A stretch of 16,087 nucleotides of DNA from Candidatus Sumerlaeota bacterium. GTDB lineage: Bacteria > Sumerlaeota > Sumerlaeia > JAFGJS01. The notes beneath the pieces were generated by a model. The model did not search any database, was not told where the DNA came from, and saw only the letters and a program-made list of their open reading frames with translations. Position 1 is the stretch's first letter. Every line of letters begins with the position of its first letter. Where the stretch lies: NCBI GenBank assembly GCA_016928995.1, contig JAFGJS010000155.1, forward strand, positions 1 through 16,087, written 5' to 3'. This document shows positions 7,098 to 13,760 of this stretch, in pieces. The position numbers were made by a program, and so were the translations under genes.

Positions 7098-7916
7098 TTA
7101 TGCCACGCAGGCCAGCGCAGGCCGGCGCAGTTTATGCAACGCCTTCTTTTCGATCCGCCTCACCCCCTCCTGGCTTAAGCCGACGTATTTGCTGGCGCGC
7201 CGCAGGCTGTGTTCGTGCCCGTTGGCGAAACCGAAACGCAAGCCGATGATCGTTTGCTCGCGAGCGTCCAGCGTCTCGCTCATCCATGCATTGACATGCC
7301 GCTGAATCTCCCGCACCTCGCAGAGCTCCCGCGGCGAGGGCTGGTCCTCGTCCGCCAGGGAGTCGAGCAGCGAACGATGATCTTCGTCGTACTCCTCGTC
7401 CAGCGAGCACCAGTTTTTACGCAGCTCCATCATCTGCCGCACCTGATCGCCGTTCAGATCGAAATGCTCGGCGATCTCGTGCTCCGGCGGTTCATAGCCT
7501 TCCAGTTTCTGATACTCCTGGATGAAATTGTTGATATGACCCAACAGGCGCGACTTGCGCACCGGCAGCCGCGTGATGCCGCGTTGACGGCGCAAGGCCA
7601 TCTGAATCGCCTGGCGAATCCAGAACGCCGCGTACGTGGAAAAGCGATAGCCTTTTTCATGCTCGAACTTGTCGATCACATCCAGCAGCCCAATATTCCC
7701 TTCTTGAATCAGATCGCTCAGGGGCATCCCTTGCCCGGAAAATTGATTGGCGATCTTGACCACAAAGCGCAAATTACACCGGACAATCTCCTCGCGCGCG
7801 GTTTCGTCGCCCTCTTGCAGCCGGCGAAAGAGTTCCACTTCCTCTTCGCGGCTCAACACTGGCGCGCTGGAGATCTCCTTCATGTAAATTTCAAATGAGA
7901 CGCTGGTCTGTTTCAT
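7098..7916 (-). CDS. Group 2 sigma-70 family RNA polymerase sigma factor (RpoD/RpoS-like)
   Basis: A 272-residue alternative sigma factor. Region 1.2 spans about residues 7-40, region 2 about 45-113 (NLRFVVKIA, then DLIQEGNIGLLDVIDKFEHEKGYRFSTYAAFWIRQAI in pieces), region 3 about 117-190 and region 4 about 203-268. There is no long region 1.1, so this is not the housekeeping RpoD. In the region 4.2 helix-turn-helix (237-262) the recognition part is SQEGVRRIEKKAL instead of the usual TRERIRQIEAKAL. The position matching E. coli sigma-70 Arg584 is Gln249, while those matching Glu585 and Arg588 are kept. GAGG lies 10 bases before the start. It is a single-gene unit with its own terminator; the upstream space carries palindromes and a CGCACA array that may regulate it. 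What stress or growth phase it serves is unknown. Confidence 0.9.
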   Translation of the reverse strand: MKQTSVSFEIYMKEISSAPVLSREEEVELFRRLQEGDETAREEIVRCNLRFVVKIANQFSGQGMPLSDLIQEGNIGLLDVIDKFEHEKGYRFSTYAAFWIRQAIQMALRRQRGITRLPVRKSRLLGHINNFIQEYQKLEGYEPPEHEIAEHFDLNGDQVRQMMELRKNWCSLDEEYDEDHRSLLDSLADEDQPSPRELCEVREIQRHVNAWMSETLDAREQTIIGLRFGFANGHEHSLRRASKYVGLSQEGVRRIEKKALHKLRRPALACVA

Positions 7917-7963
7917 GGGTGCACATCCTCAGAAGCATAGCATTGAATGGAATCTGCCTATCA

Positions 7964-7995
7964 ATTATGCAAGGATCGCGCCGTATTGGCGCCAA
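7964..7995 (-). promoter_or_regulatory. Candidate sigma-gene promoter with TTGGCGCCAA palindrome at -35
   Basis: On the minus strand CATAAT (7969-7964) could serve as a -10. At the matching -35 distance there is no TTGACA; instead a perfect 10-base palindrome TTGGCGCCAA occupies 7986-7995. This suggests a regulator site overlapping or replacing the -35. The promoter itself is unproven. Confidence 0.3.
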
Positions 7996-8055
7996 ACCGT
8001 TGATTTCAAATATTGCTTTGATATGATTGGGATTATGGTTATTCAGGTGTGATGG

Positions 8056-8128
8056 CGCACAGGGATTTTGTGCGGAATTTCGCACACTGCACTGTGAGAT
8101 TCCCGCACAAATGCGGATTTCAGCACAG
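8056..8128. promoter_or_regulatory. Array of CGCACA half-sites upstream of the sigma gene
   Basis: CGCACA occurs at 8056-8061, inverted (TGTGCG) at 8069-8074, and again at 8081-8086 and 8104-8109, with GCACAG at 8123-8128. Centres are 13, 12 and 23 bases apart, close to whole helical turns. Neighbouring copies make palindromes in both pairings. It looks like a multi-site operator, or a bidirectional element between the sigma gene and whatever is transcribed to its right. Confidence 0.45.
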
Positions 8129-8207
8129 AATTTCTGTCGTGTTAGTGATAGGATAAATCAGTTATGATGTTGTGGACAGGATCGAGCCAGGCAAGGGCTT
8201 TGGATCC

Positions 8208-8237
8208 AAAAAAAAACCCCCGCGATCGGCAGGGGGG
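8208..8237 (-). terminator. Strong intrinsic terminator with no clear gene in front of it
   Basis: CCCCC (8217-8221) pairs with GGGGG (8232-8236), with an inner GC/GC pair and a one-base bulge. On the minus strand nine T follow (8216-8208). It would end a transcript coming from the right, between about 8640 and 8240, where no convincing minus-strand protein gene exists. Confidence 0.8.
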
Positions 8238-8640
8238 CGGATGATTTGTACTACATATATCCACGTGAACAAGTTCGTCTTAACCGTTAACAATAGGCGA
8301 TATCGCCGGCTGGACCGGCGTTTTGGATGAGCATGAGTTTCAGCGTATTCTACAGCAGAGCAAGAATCAGAACGGGCGAAGGAACAGGAACTGCAGCAAT
8401 CTCAATTGCGTCAGCGCATCACACCCCCTTGCGACCGATGCGGTCCGGACGCTGAATCGCGTCTGGAACACTTTCCAGAACATACAAATAAACGACAATC
8501 CACTTGACCGCGCATTCATAATCCCAACATCCATGCCAGCCGCCCATGAGGCGGACTTGCAACAACGTTTATAATTGTGGCATGGGACTGAGATGATGAG
8601 TCGCAACATTCAGCGATTGACCGGTAAACATAGCCTGAAA
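8238..8640 (-). ncRNA. Possible non-coding transcript ending at the 8208-8237 terminator
   Basis: Read on the minus strand, TTGACT (8657-8652) and TATGTT (8632-8627) with a 19-base spacer form a fair promoter. Downstream come hairpins TCTGGAA/TTCCAGA (8462-8479), TCAGCG/CGCTGA arms (8411-8416, 8450-8455) and CGCCGG/CCGGCG (8304-8320), and then the strong terminator. The product would be about 400 nt. It does not show the conserved words of RNase P RNA, SRP RNA or tmRNA, and no known family is recognised. An 80-residue minus frame here lacks protein character. This is an inference from punctuation and hairpins only. Confidence 0.3.
8241..8507 (+). pseudogene. Possible decayed small coding sequence
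   Basis: From ATG 8241 a frame reads 29 codons and stops. The next frame gives DEHEFQRILQQS (8326-8361). The first frame then resumes with QESERAKEQELQQSQLRQR (from 8361), continues with the CxxC motif CDRCG, and stops at 8507. Joined by two compensating indels these would make one protein of about 88 residues with a Gln/Glu-rich helix and a CxxC. Purine-rich DNA can imitate such helices in any frame, so the call is weak. It overlaps, on the other strand, the possible non-coding transcript. Confidence 0.2.
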
Positions 8641-8674
8641 TTCGATAGAAAAGTCAAGGAAAAAACACAATATA

Positions 8675-8704
8675 TTGACAAAAAATAAAAATTTCGTCTA
8701 TATA
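8675..8704 (+). promoter_or_regulatory. Distal sigma-70-type promoter upstream of nrdJ
   Basis: TTGACA (8675-8680), an 18-base AT-rich spacer and TATATA (8699-8704) match the consensus closely. Transcription would begin near 8711, about 485 bases before the nrdJ start, and run through the palindromes and leader described below. Confidence 0.5.
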
Positions 8705-8730
8705 TGACGTTTTCAACATCCTATAGTGAT

Positions 8731-8855
8731 TTTTCCACAGCTTATCCATCCTTTCTTCACATACAATATGTTGATTTTACAAATCATAATTTGTACTTAT
8801 TATGCTAAGCAAATAAATGGTTTTTTTCATCAATTGCAGCTCTGCGAGTGGATAA
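8731..8855. promoter_or_regulatory. Cluster of DnaA-box-like words
   Basis: Compared with TTATCCACA: TTTTCCACA (8731-8739, 8 of 9), TTATCCATC (8742-8750, 7 of 9), TTCTTCACA (8753-8761, 7 of 9) and, inverted, TTATCCACT (8847-8855, 8 of 9). The surrounding DNA is AT-rich. E. coli nrdAB is known to carry DnaA boxes in its promoter, so a cell-cycle input into nrdJ is conceivable; an origin is less likely because no dnaA, dnaN or gyr genes are near. Confidence 0.35.
8764..8795. promoter_or_regulatory. Two palindromic operator candidates, the first NrdR-box-like
   Basis: CAATATGTTG (8764-8773) fits the NrdR box core CWATATNTWG at every position. Four bases later TACAAAT (8778-8784) and ATTTGTA (8789-8795) form a perfect 7-bp inverted repeat around CATA. 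NrdR is the usual ATP/dATP-sensing repressor of ribonucleotide reductase genes and normally binds paired boxes. The second palindrome does not fit the NrdR core, and its centre is only 18 bases away. Confidence 0.45.
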
Positions 8856-8981
8856 CGCGTGAATTGAGCGTGCAGAGACGGCTCGATAATTCCATAAATC
8901 CCTGATATGCGCAGCTTTACCGGGTTGTGAAATTTGTGAAAAAGCCTCTCAATATCTTGTATTAAATTTCTTAAATTTCTA

Positions 8982-9011
8982 TTGACATATACAACATGTT
9001 GCGCTTATGGT
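8982..9011 (+). promoter_or_regulatory. Proximal nrdJ promoter with palindrome in the spacer
   Basis: A perfect -35 TTGACA (8982-8987), an 18-base spacer and -10 TATGGT (9006-9011) predict a start near 9018. The perfect 10-base palindrome CAACATGTTG (8992-9001) fills the spacer. It differs from the NrdR core, and from the element at 8764, by one base. A repressor bound there would block polymerase. Confidence 0.65.
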
Positions 9012-9017
9012 TTTTGT

Positions 9018-9196
9018 CGGCTTGTCGCAATGCGAACGATGTCTGGCATGCTTGACGTGATGTGTTTTTCTTCCATGAGGGTGTCCTGCACCGAGTACAA
9101 CATTCACGTCTGATTGTACGACTGACAAGCCGCTTGTGGTTCCACTTTTTAACCTTGTTCTTCATCTCATCTTGTTCACGGAAAGGAAGGCGAATC
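9018..9196 (+). promoter_or_regulatory. Structured 5' leader of nrdJ, riboswitch-like
   Basis: The leader starts at the predicted transcription start. CGGCTTGTC (9018-9026) pairs perfectly with GACAAGCCG (9124-9132) as a closing helix. Inside it GACGTGA (9054-9060) pairs with TCACGTC (9104-9110), enclosing GGTG/CACC (9080-9083, 9089-9092). Two further perfect pairings exclude or cross these: GTACAA/TTGTAC (9095-9100, 9114-9119) crosses the inner helix, and ACAAG/CTTGT (9125-9137) competes with the closing helix. The ribosome site GGAAAGGAAGG lies at 9180-9190. The cobalamin-riboswitch B12 box is not visible, so the ligand, if any, is unknown. A 17-codon frame (9060-9113) without ribosome site overlaps the inner helix. 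Confidence 0.5.
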
Positions 9197-12100
9197 ATGG
9201 CTGTCAGCTCCCGCTCCTCGGACTCCGTTCAGTCCACATCAACTCCTGTTGATGGCGCTCACGAGAATGCTCCGGCACAAAGCAAGAAAACCAATGGAAA
9301 TGGAAATGGTCATGGGACAATGAAACAGCAAGCTGGGTTGGAAATACCGCGCCGCTTCACTCAAGCTGGACAGGATCCTCTTGATCGGCTGAGCTATGTC
9401 AAACGGCGCTCCGTCATCAACAATCCCGACGGTTCGATTGTCTTCGAGATGAACGACGTGGAGGCGCCGGAAGATTGGTCGCAGCTGGCCGTGGACATCG
9501 CCGCCTCGAAATATTTCCGCAAGGCCGGCGTGCCGAATGAAATCGGGCGCGAAGGAGGTGTACGCGAGCTTGTGTTTCGCGTCGCGCACACCATCCGTGA
9601 ATCGGGCGAAAAGCAAGGCGCTTATTTCGCTTCCGCGGAAGAGGCGCAGGTCTTCGAGGATGAGCTCGGCGCCCTGCTGATCAGCCAGCGCGCGGCGTTT
9701 AATTCGCCGGTCTGGTTCAACTGCGGCTTGTTTCATCAATACGGCATTCAAGGCTCGGGCGGCAACTTCGCCTGGGAGTTGGAAAACGGCGCTGATGTTT
9801 TCAAAGAGACGACCGACGCTTATTCCCGGCCGCAGTGCTCGGCGTGCTTCATCCAGTCCGTGGATGACGACTTGATGAGCATCTTCGATCTGATCAAACA
9901 GGAAGCGCGCGTTTTCAAGTACGGCTCCGGCACGGGCACGAACTTCAGCAAGATCCGCGGCCGTCAGGAGAAACTCAGCGGCGGCGGCACCTCCTCCGGT
10001 TTGATGAGTTTCCTCGAGGTCTTCGACCGCGGCGCCGGCGCCACCAAGTCCGGCGGCACCACCCGCCGCGCCGCGAAGATGGTCAGCCTGGACATGGACC
10101 ATCCGGAAATTCGCGACTTCATCAACTGGAAGGTGCGCGAGGAGCAGAAAGCCAAGGTGCTCATCGCCTCGGGCATGGATCACGATTTCAACGGCGAGGC
10201 CTATCACACCGTCAGCGGCCAGAACTCGAATAACAGCGTCCGCATCCCGGACGAATTCATGCGGGCCGTGCAGAATGGCGAGGATTGGCAGACCACGCTG
10301 CGCACCACGGGCGAAATCTGCGAGACGCTTCCGGCCGCCGGGTTGATGCGGGAAATCTGCGAGTCGGCTTGGGCTTGCGCGGATCCCGGCGTGCAATACG
10401 ACACCACGATCAATCGGTGGCACACCTGCCCGAACACGGACAAAATCCGCGCATCCAATCCGTGCTCGGAATATATGTTCCTTGACGATTCGGCGTGCAA
10501 CCTGGCTTCGATCAACCTGGCCAAGTTCCTCAGCGAAGACGGCCACTTCGACGTCGAGGGCTATCAGCACGCTTGCCGCGTGATATTCATCGCGCAGGAA
10601 ATTCTGGTGGACCTTTCCTCTTATCCGACGAAGAAGATCGCGATGAACAGCCATCGCTATCGTCCGCTGGGATTGGGTTACGCCAACCTGGGCACCTTGC
10701 TGATGCTGCTGGGCGTGCCTTACGACAGCGATGAGGGACGCGCGATCTGCGGCGCGCTGACCGCGATCATGCATGGCCGGGCGTTCCGCACTTCCGCCGA
10801 GCTCGCCGGGACCAAAGGGCCGTTCGATGGCTTCGCGCGCAATCGCGAGCCGATGCTCAAGGTGATCCGCATGCATCAGGCCAAGGTCGAGGAGATCGAC
10901 GGCGAGGCTTGTCCTCCGTATTTGCTCGAAGCCGCGCGCGAGGAATGGGTCGCCGCCGTGGGGCTGGGCGAGAAGCACGGCTACCGCAACGCGCAGACCA
11001 CCGTGCTGGCGCCCACTGGAACCATCGGGCTGCTGATGGATTGCGACACGACGGGCATCGAACCGGAATTCGCGCTGATTAAATTCAAAAAACTGGCGGG
11101 CGGCGGCTACTTCAAAATCGTCAACCGCTCCGTAACGGTCGCGCTGAAGCGCCTGGGTTACTCTAGCGAGGCGATCGAGGCGATCATTGACTACGTGCAG
11201 GGCACGATGCGTCTGGAGGGCGCCCCGCACATCAACCGCGAAACGCTCGCGGCCAAGGGTCTGCCGCGGGAGGCGCTGGATCGCATCGACGAGGCGCTGA
11301 GGGGCGCCTTTGAACTCGCCTTTGCCGTCAATCCGCATGTCGTGGGCGAAATGGCGATGGCCGCGCTGGGCGTCAAGGCCGAGGAGTATCGCAAACCGGG
11401 CTTCAACCTGCTGAAGCGGCTGGGGTTCACGGATGAGATGATCCGCGAGGCCAACGCGCACATCTGCGGCATGATGACGATCGAAGGGGCGCCGGGTTTG
11501 AAGGAAGAGCACCTGCCGATTTTCGATTGCGCCAATCGCAACGGCAAACTGGGCCAGCGTTTCATTGCGCCGATGGGCCATGTGCGTATGATGGCCGCCG
11601 CGCAGCCCTTCATCAGCGGCGCGATCTCCAAAACCGTCAACATCCCCAATGAGGCCACCGTGGAGGAGATCGAAGACATCTACTTCGAATCCTGGAAACT
11701 GGGGCTCAAGGCCATCGCGCTCTATCGCGACGGCAGCAAGGGCTGCCAGCCGCTGAACACCAAGTCCGACTCCAAGGAGGAGGAAAAGGGCGAGGGGAAA
11801 AAGGAGGCGCAGGCTCCGGCGCAGGCGCGTCCGCATCGCCGCCGCCTTCCCGCCAAGCGCCGCGGCTGGACTCAGGAGGCCCGGGTCAGCGGGCACAAGG
11901 TGTATCTGCGCACCGGCGAATACGAGGACGGCGATTTGGGCGAGATTTTTATCGACATGGCCAAGGAGGGCGCCGCGTTGCGCAGCCTGATCAACTGTTT
12001 CGCCATGTCTGTGTCGAAGGGTTTGCAATACGGCGTGCCGCTGCAGGAATTCGTCGAGACCTTCACCCATACTCGTTTCGAGCCGCAGGGCATCGTGCAG

Positions 12101-12445
12101 GGGCATCCGAATATCAAGATGGCTACGTCCGTGATCGACTATGTCTTCCGGCTGCTTGCGCTGGAGTACCTCGGCCGCACCGATCTCTGCCAGGTGAAGC
12201 CGCAGCAGGATGACGACGTGGCGATGCTCGCGCGCGCCGAGCAGGAGCTGAAGGATTCCGCGGCGATTCAGGATGAAACGCCGGTCGCGACTGGAAAGGG
12301 ACATGCCGCGTTAAACTCGATGGACGCCGCGCAGGAATCGTTGATGGGCGACGCGCCGTTCTGCGACGTTTGCGGCCACGTTACAGTGCGCAACGGCACC
12401 TGCTACAAATGCACCAACTGCGGCAACTCGATGGGGTGCTCATAA
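9197..12445 (+). CDS. nrdJ: Adenosylcobalamin-dependent (class II) ribonucleoside-diphosphate reductase
   Basis: A 1082-residue class II reductase that makes deoxyribonucleotides using a B12-derived thiyl radical, independent of oxygen. Residues 1-45 are a low-complexity tail. The catalytic barrel carries NSPVWFNCG (169-177), SACFIQS (216-222, redox Cys217), [15 protein letters not shown] (241-255), [11 protein letters not shown] (285-295) and NPCSE (421-425) with radical Cys423, Asn421 and Glu425. It also has redox Cys434, 11 residues on as in Thermotoga NrdJ, and [21 protein letters not shown] charged Lys/Glu/Ala/Arg linker (about 856-890) leads to a TSCPD domain (about 890-1000). The end is a cysteine-rich CxxC ribbon (Cys1056, 1059, 1069, 1072, 1075, 1081) that probably relays electrons. 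ATG 9197 is chosen for GGAAAGGAAGG six bases upstream; an in-frame extension to 9062 falls in the leader. No intein or frameshift is seen. Confidence 0.96.
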   Translation: MAVSSRSSDSVQSTSTPVDGAHENAPAQSKKTNGNGNGHGTMKQQAGLEIPRRFTQAGQDPLDRLSYVKRRSVINNPDGSIVFEMNDVEAPEDWSQLAVDIAASKYFRKAGVPNEIGREGGVRELVFRVAHTIRESGEKQGAYFASAEEAQVFEDELGALLISQRAAFNSPVWFNCGLFHQYGIQGSGGNFAWELENGADVFKETTDAYSRPQCSACFIQSVDDDLMSIFDLIKQEARVFKYGSGTGTNFSKIRGRQEKLSGGGTSSGLMSFLEVFDRGAGATKSGGTTRRAAKMVSLDMDHPEIRDFINWKVREEQKAKVLIASGMDHDFNGEAYHTVSGQNSNNSVRIPDEFMRAVQNGEDWQTTLRTTGEICETLPAAGLMREICESAWACADPGVQYDTTINRWHTCPNTDKIRASNPCSEYMFLDDSACNLASINLAKFLSEDGHFDVEGYQHACRVIFIAQEILVDLSSYPTKKIAMNSHRYRPLGLGYANLGTLLMLLGVPYDSDEGRAICGALTAIMHGRAFRTSAELAGTKGPFDGFARNREPMLKVIRMHQAKVEEIDGEACPPYLLEAAREEWVAAVGLGEKHGYRNAQTTVLAPTGTIGLLMDCDTTGIEPEFALIKFKKLAGGGYFKIVNRSVTVALKRLGYSSEAIEAIIDYVQGTMRLEGAPHINRETLAAKGLPREALDRIDEALRGAFELAFAVNPHVVGEMAMAALGVKAEEYRKPGFNLLKRLGFTDEMIREANAHICGMMTIEGAPGLKEEHLPIFDCANRNGKLGQRFIAPMGHVRMMAAAQPFISGAISKTVNIPNEATVEEIEDIYFESWKLGLKAIALYRDGSKGCQPLNTKSDSKEEEKGEGKKEAQAPAQARPHRRRLPAKRRGWTQEARVSGHKVYLRTGEYEDGDLGEIFIDMAKEGAALRSLINCFAMSVSKGLQYGVPLQEFVETFTHTRFEPQGIVQGHPNIKMATSVIDYVFRLLALEYLGRTDLCQVKPQQDDDVAMLARAEQELKDSAAIQDETPVATGKGHAALNSMDAAQESLMGDAPFCDVCGHVTVRNGTCYKCTNCGNSMGCS

Positions 12446-12477
12446 GCGGCGCCAATTGGCATTGGAATACAAAACAG

Positions 12478-12506
12478 CGGGCGGCGATTCTTTCGCCGCC
12501 CGTTTT
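12478..12506 (+). terminator. Intrinsic terminator of nrdJ
   Basis: CGGGCGGCGA (12478-12487) and TCGCCGCCCG (12493-12502) form a perfect 10-bp stem with a 5-base loop. TTTTCCTTT follows, 32 bases after the nrdJ stop. Confidence 0.93.
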
Positions 12507-12567
12507 CCTTTGATCCTCAAAAAATGAACGCTAGACTGTACTGCATGATCAATCGATTTTCGTTGTA

Positions 12568-12635
12568 GGGTGGGCCTTGGCCCACCATCTTGTATTTATG
12601 CGAATTCGGCCGGAATGGTGGGCCAAGGCCCACCC
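12568..12635. repeat. Long inverted repeat with GTGGGCCAAGGCCCAC core
   Basis: Two 21-base arms (12568-12588 and 12615-12635) are perfect inverted copies around a 26-base spacer. Each arm is itself nearly palindromic, with core GTGGGCCTTGGCCCAC or its complement. The element has no gene and looks like a dispersed REP/MITE-like intergenic repeat. The space 12446-13076 holds this, the terminator and two other inverted repeats, and no gene. Confidence 0.85.
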
Positions 12636-12781
12636 AACGTATTTTGCGGAATAGTTAAAGGCGCTTTGATGCGGAATTGTTTGTTTATCGTTGCGATAGT
12701 ATTCTGTTTGGCGGGGTGGCAGTTTAATGAATAATATACTGATCTGCAAAAAAAGCGCTGATTTCAAAAGGCATCGCAATC

Positions 12782-12859
12782 AGTACCGCGACTGTGAAGG
12801 AGCGGCCCGATGGTGCCGTCGCAACGCTTTACGGGCCGCTCTCTGACGGTCGCGGTACT
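12782..12859. repeat. Imperfect inverted repeat, AGTACCGCGAC type
   Basis: Outer arms AGTACCGCGAC (12782-12792) and GTCGCGGTACT (12849-12859) pair perfectly over 11 bases. After a mismatched stretch, inner arms AGCGGCCC (12801-12808) and GGGCCGCT (12833-12840) pair over 8. The 24-base loop carries no gene. It is a different family from the repeat at 12568 and resembles short palindromic elements mobilised by RAYT transposases; none is encoded here. Confidence 0.8.
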
Positions 12860-12985
12860 TGTATTGAAAACTGCGATAATAATGCGGAACGGTCTAAATA
12901 AATTGCGCAATGCAAATTGACCTATTGTGAATTGACCTCGAAAGAAAAATATACAGGATCTTCAGACAAGAAAGGCTATTTATTA

Positions 12986-13017
12986 GGTCGGGGCGATTGT
13001 CATCAATCGTCCCGACC
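12986..13017. repeat. Hairpin with GGTCGGGGCGATTG arm
   Basis: GGTCGGGGCGATTG (12986-12999) and CAATCGTCCCGACC (13004-13017) form a 14-base stem with one mismatch and a TCAT loop, flanked by AT-rich TATTTAT and ATAAATA. It could be a weak terminator for either strand or a boundary of the AT-rich gene that follows; neither is proven. Confidence 0.65.
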
Positions 13018-13076
13018 ATAAATAACAAATTTTCATACGGAGGCATTGCGAATAAAGATTTCGGCAATGAATAAAA

Positions 13077-13760
13077 ATGAAAATCGAATACACAAAAATC
13101 AGTATTAAGGATAGCGCAGATTTTTTGAATAAAATGGGCATCGATATCGTGACACATTGGGGGCGCTGTTTCGTGCAAATAAATAAGATTAACAGCCTTT
13201 TTCAATTTCATGAATTGTCACTCAAATATAATAAAAAAGATTCTGTAGCTGCGAAGAGAAACACGATGACTTTTTTTCTCTTTTTTGCCGGTACAATGTT
13301 TGAACTTCGAAATGCGCTAAAACCCTTGGAAAAATTCAATATTAGAGATCGCATTTCGAATACGAAGCTTTGGGATGATACCTTAGCGGATGTTGACCAA
13401 ATATGTACAAATGAAACGTTAATGGCTATTCGTAATCGAGTAGCATTTCATCCACCTGATCCAAAAGTGATAAGGGCAAGTTTAGTACAATTATCTCGGC
13501 ACAATAAGGAATGTAACATTTTAGAATTTAATACTGAATGTAATGGTGAAACATACTTACTACTTGGAGAAGAGCAAGTGTGGAGTGGATTAAAAAAGGA
13601 TAAAAACTATCAACAACCTGTTACTGAAGATGATTTTGCGGAGCTATGCGAAAAGATTATTAGTGTAGAACAGTGGCTTAAATTAAGCGATAATATACAA
13701 GAAATATTCATAGATGCTTGTGAAAAAGCTGGCGTTCAATTCACAGAAATACACCAATGA
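13077..13760 (+). CDS. AT-rich gene of unknown function, possible HEPN-like protein
   Basis: A 227-residue, mostly helical soluble protein not assigned to a family. The middle has a hydrophobic helix (FFLFFAGTMFELRNAL, residues 66-81) and then RNRVAFH (119-125). This fits the R-x4-6-H pattern, with Asn after Arg, that marks HEPN-domain ribonucleases; the surrounding motif alone cannot prove the fold. Codons are strongly AT-rich, unlike nrdJ before it and the membrane protein after it, which points to recent transfer. No good ribosome site precedes ATG 13077, and an in-frame stop lies just upstream. Its stop overlaps the next start as ATGA, implying translational coupling. No nucleotidyltransferase or other usual HEPN antitoxin partner is adjacent. 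It could be an orphan toxin, a defence fragment or something unrelated. Confidence 0.75.
   Translation: MKIEYTKISIKDSADFLNKMGIDIVTHWGRCFVQINKINSLFQFHELSLKYNKKDSVAAKRNTMTFFLFFAGTMFELRNALKPLEKFNIRDRISNTKLWDDTLADVDQICTNETLMAIRNRVAFHPPDPKVIRASLVQLSRHNKECNILEFNTECNGETYLLLGEEQVWSGLKKDKNYQQPVTEDDFAELCEKIISVEQWLKLSDNIQEIFIDACEKAGVQFTEIHQ

Noticed and set aside
8181-8200. GAGCCAGG resembling part of a cobalamin riboswitch B12 box
   Set aside because: Only the first eight bases fit; the rest of the box and the other conserved riboswitch words are missing, and it lies a kilobase before nrdJ.
9060-9113. A 17-codon frame in the nrdJ leader as an attenuator peptide
   Set aside because: No ribosome site precedes it and the codons show no regulatory run; RNA pairing explains the region better.
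9239-12304. A 1021-codon open frame on the minus strand opposite nrdJ
   Set aside because: It mirrors nrdJ codon structure; GC-biased third positions remove stops on the opposite strand. No domain is recognisable and no ribosome site or promoter is seen, while nrdJ shows full family motifs.
12549-12779. A 76-codon minus frame containing VGWALAHH and WWAKAHPT
   Set aside because: These peptides are translations of the two arms of the inverted repeat at 12568-12635, a known source of spurious annotated proteins.
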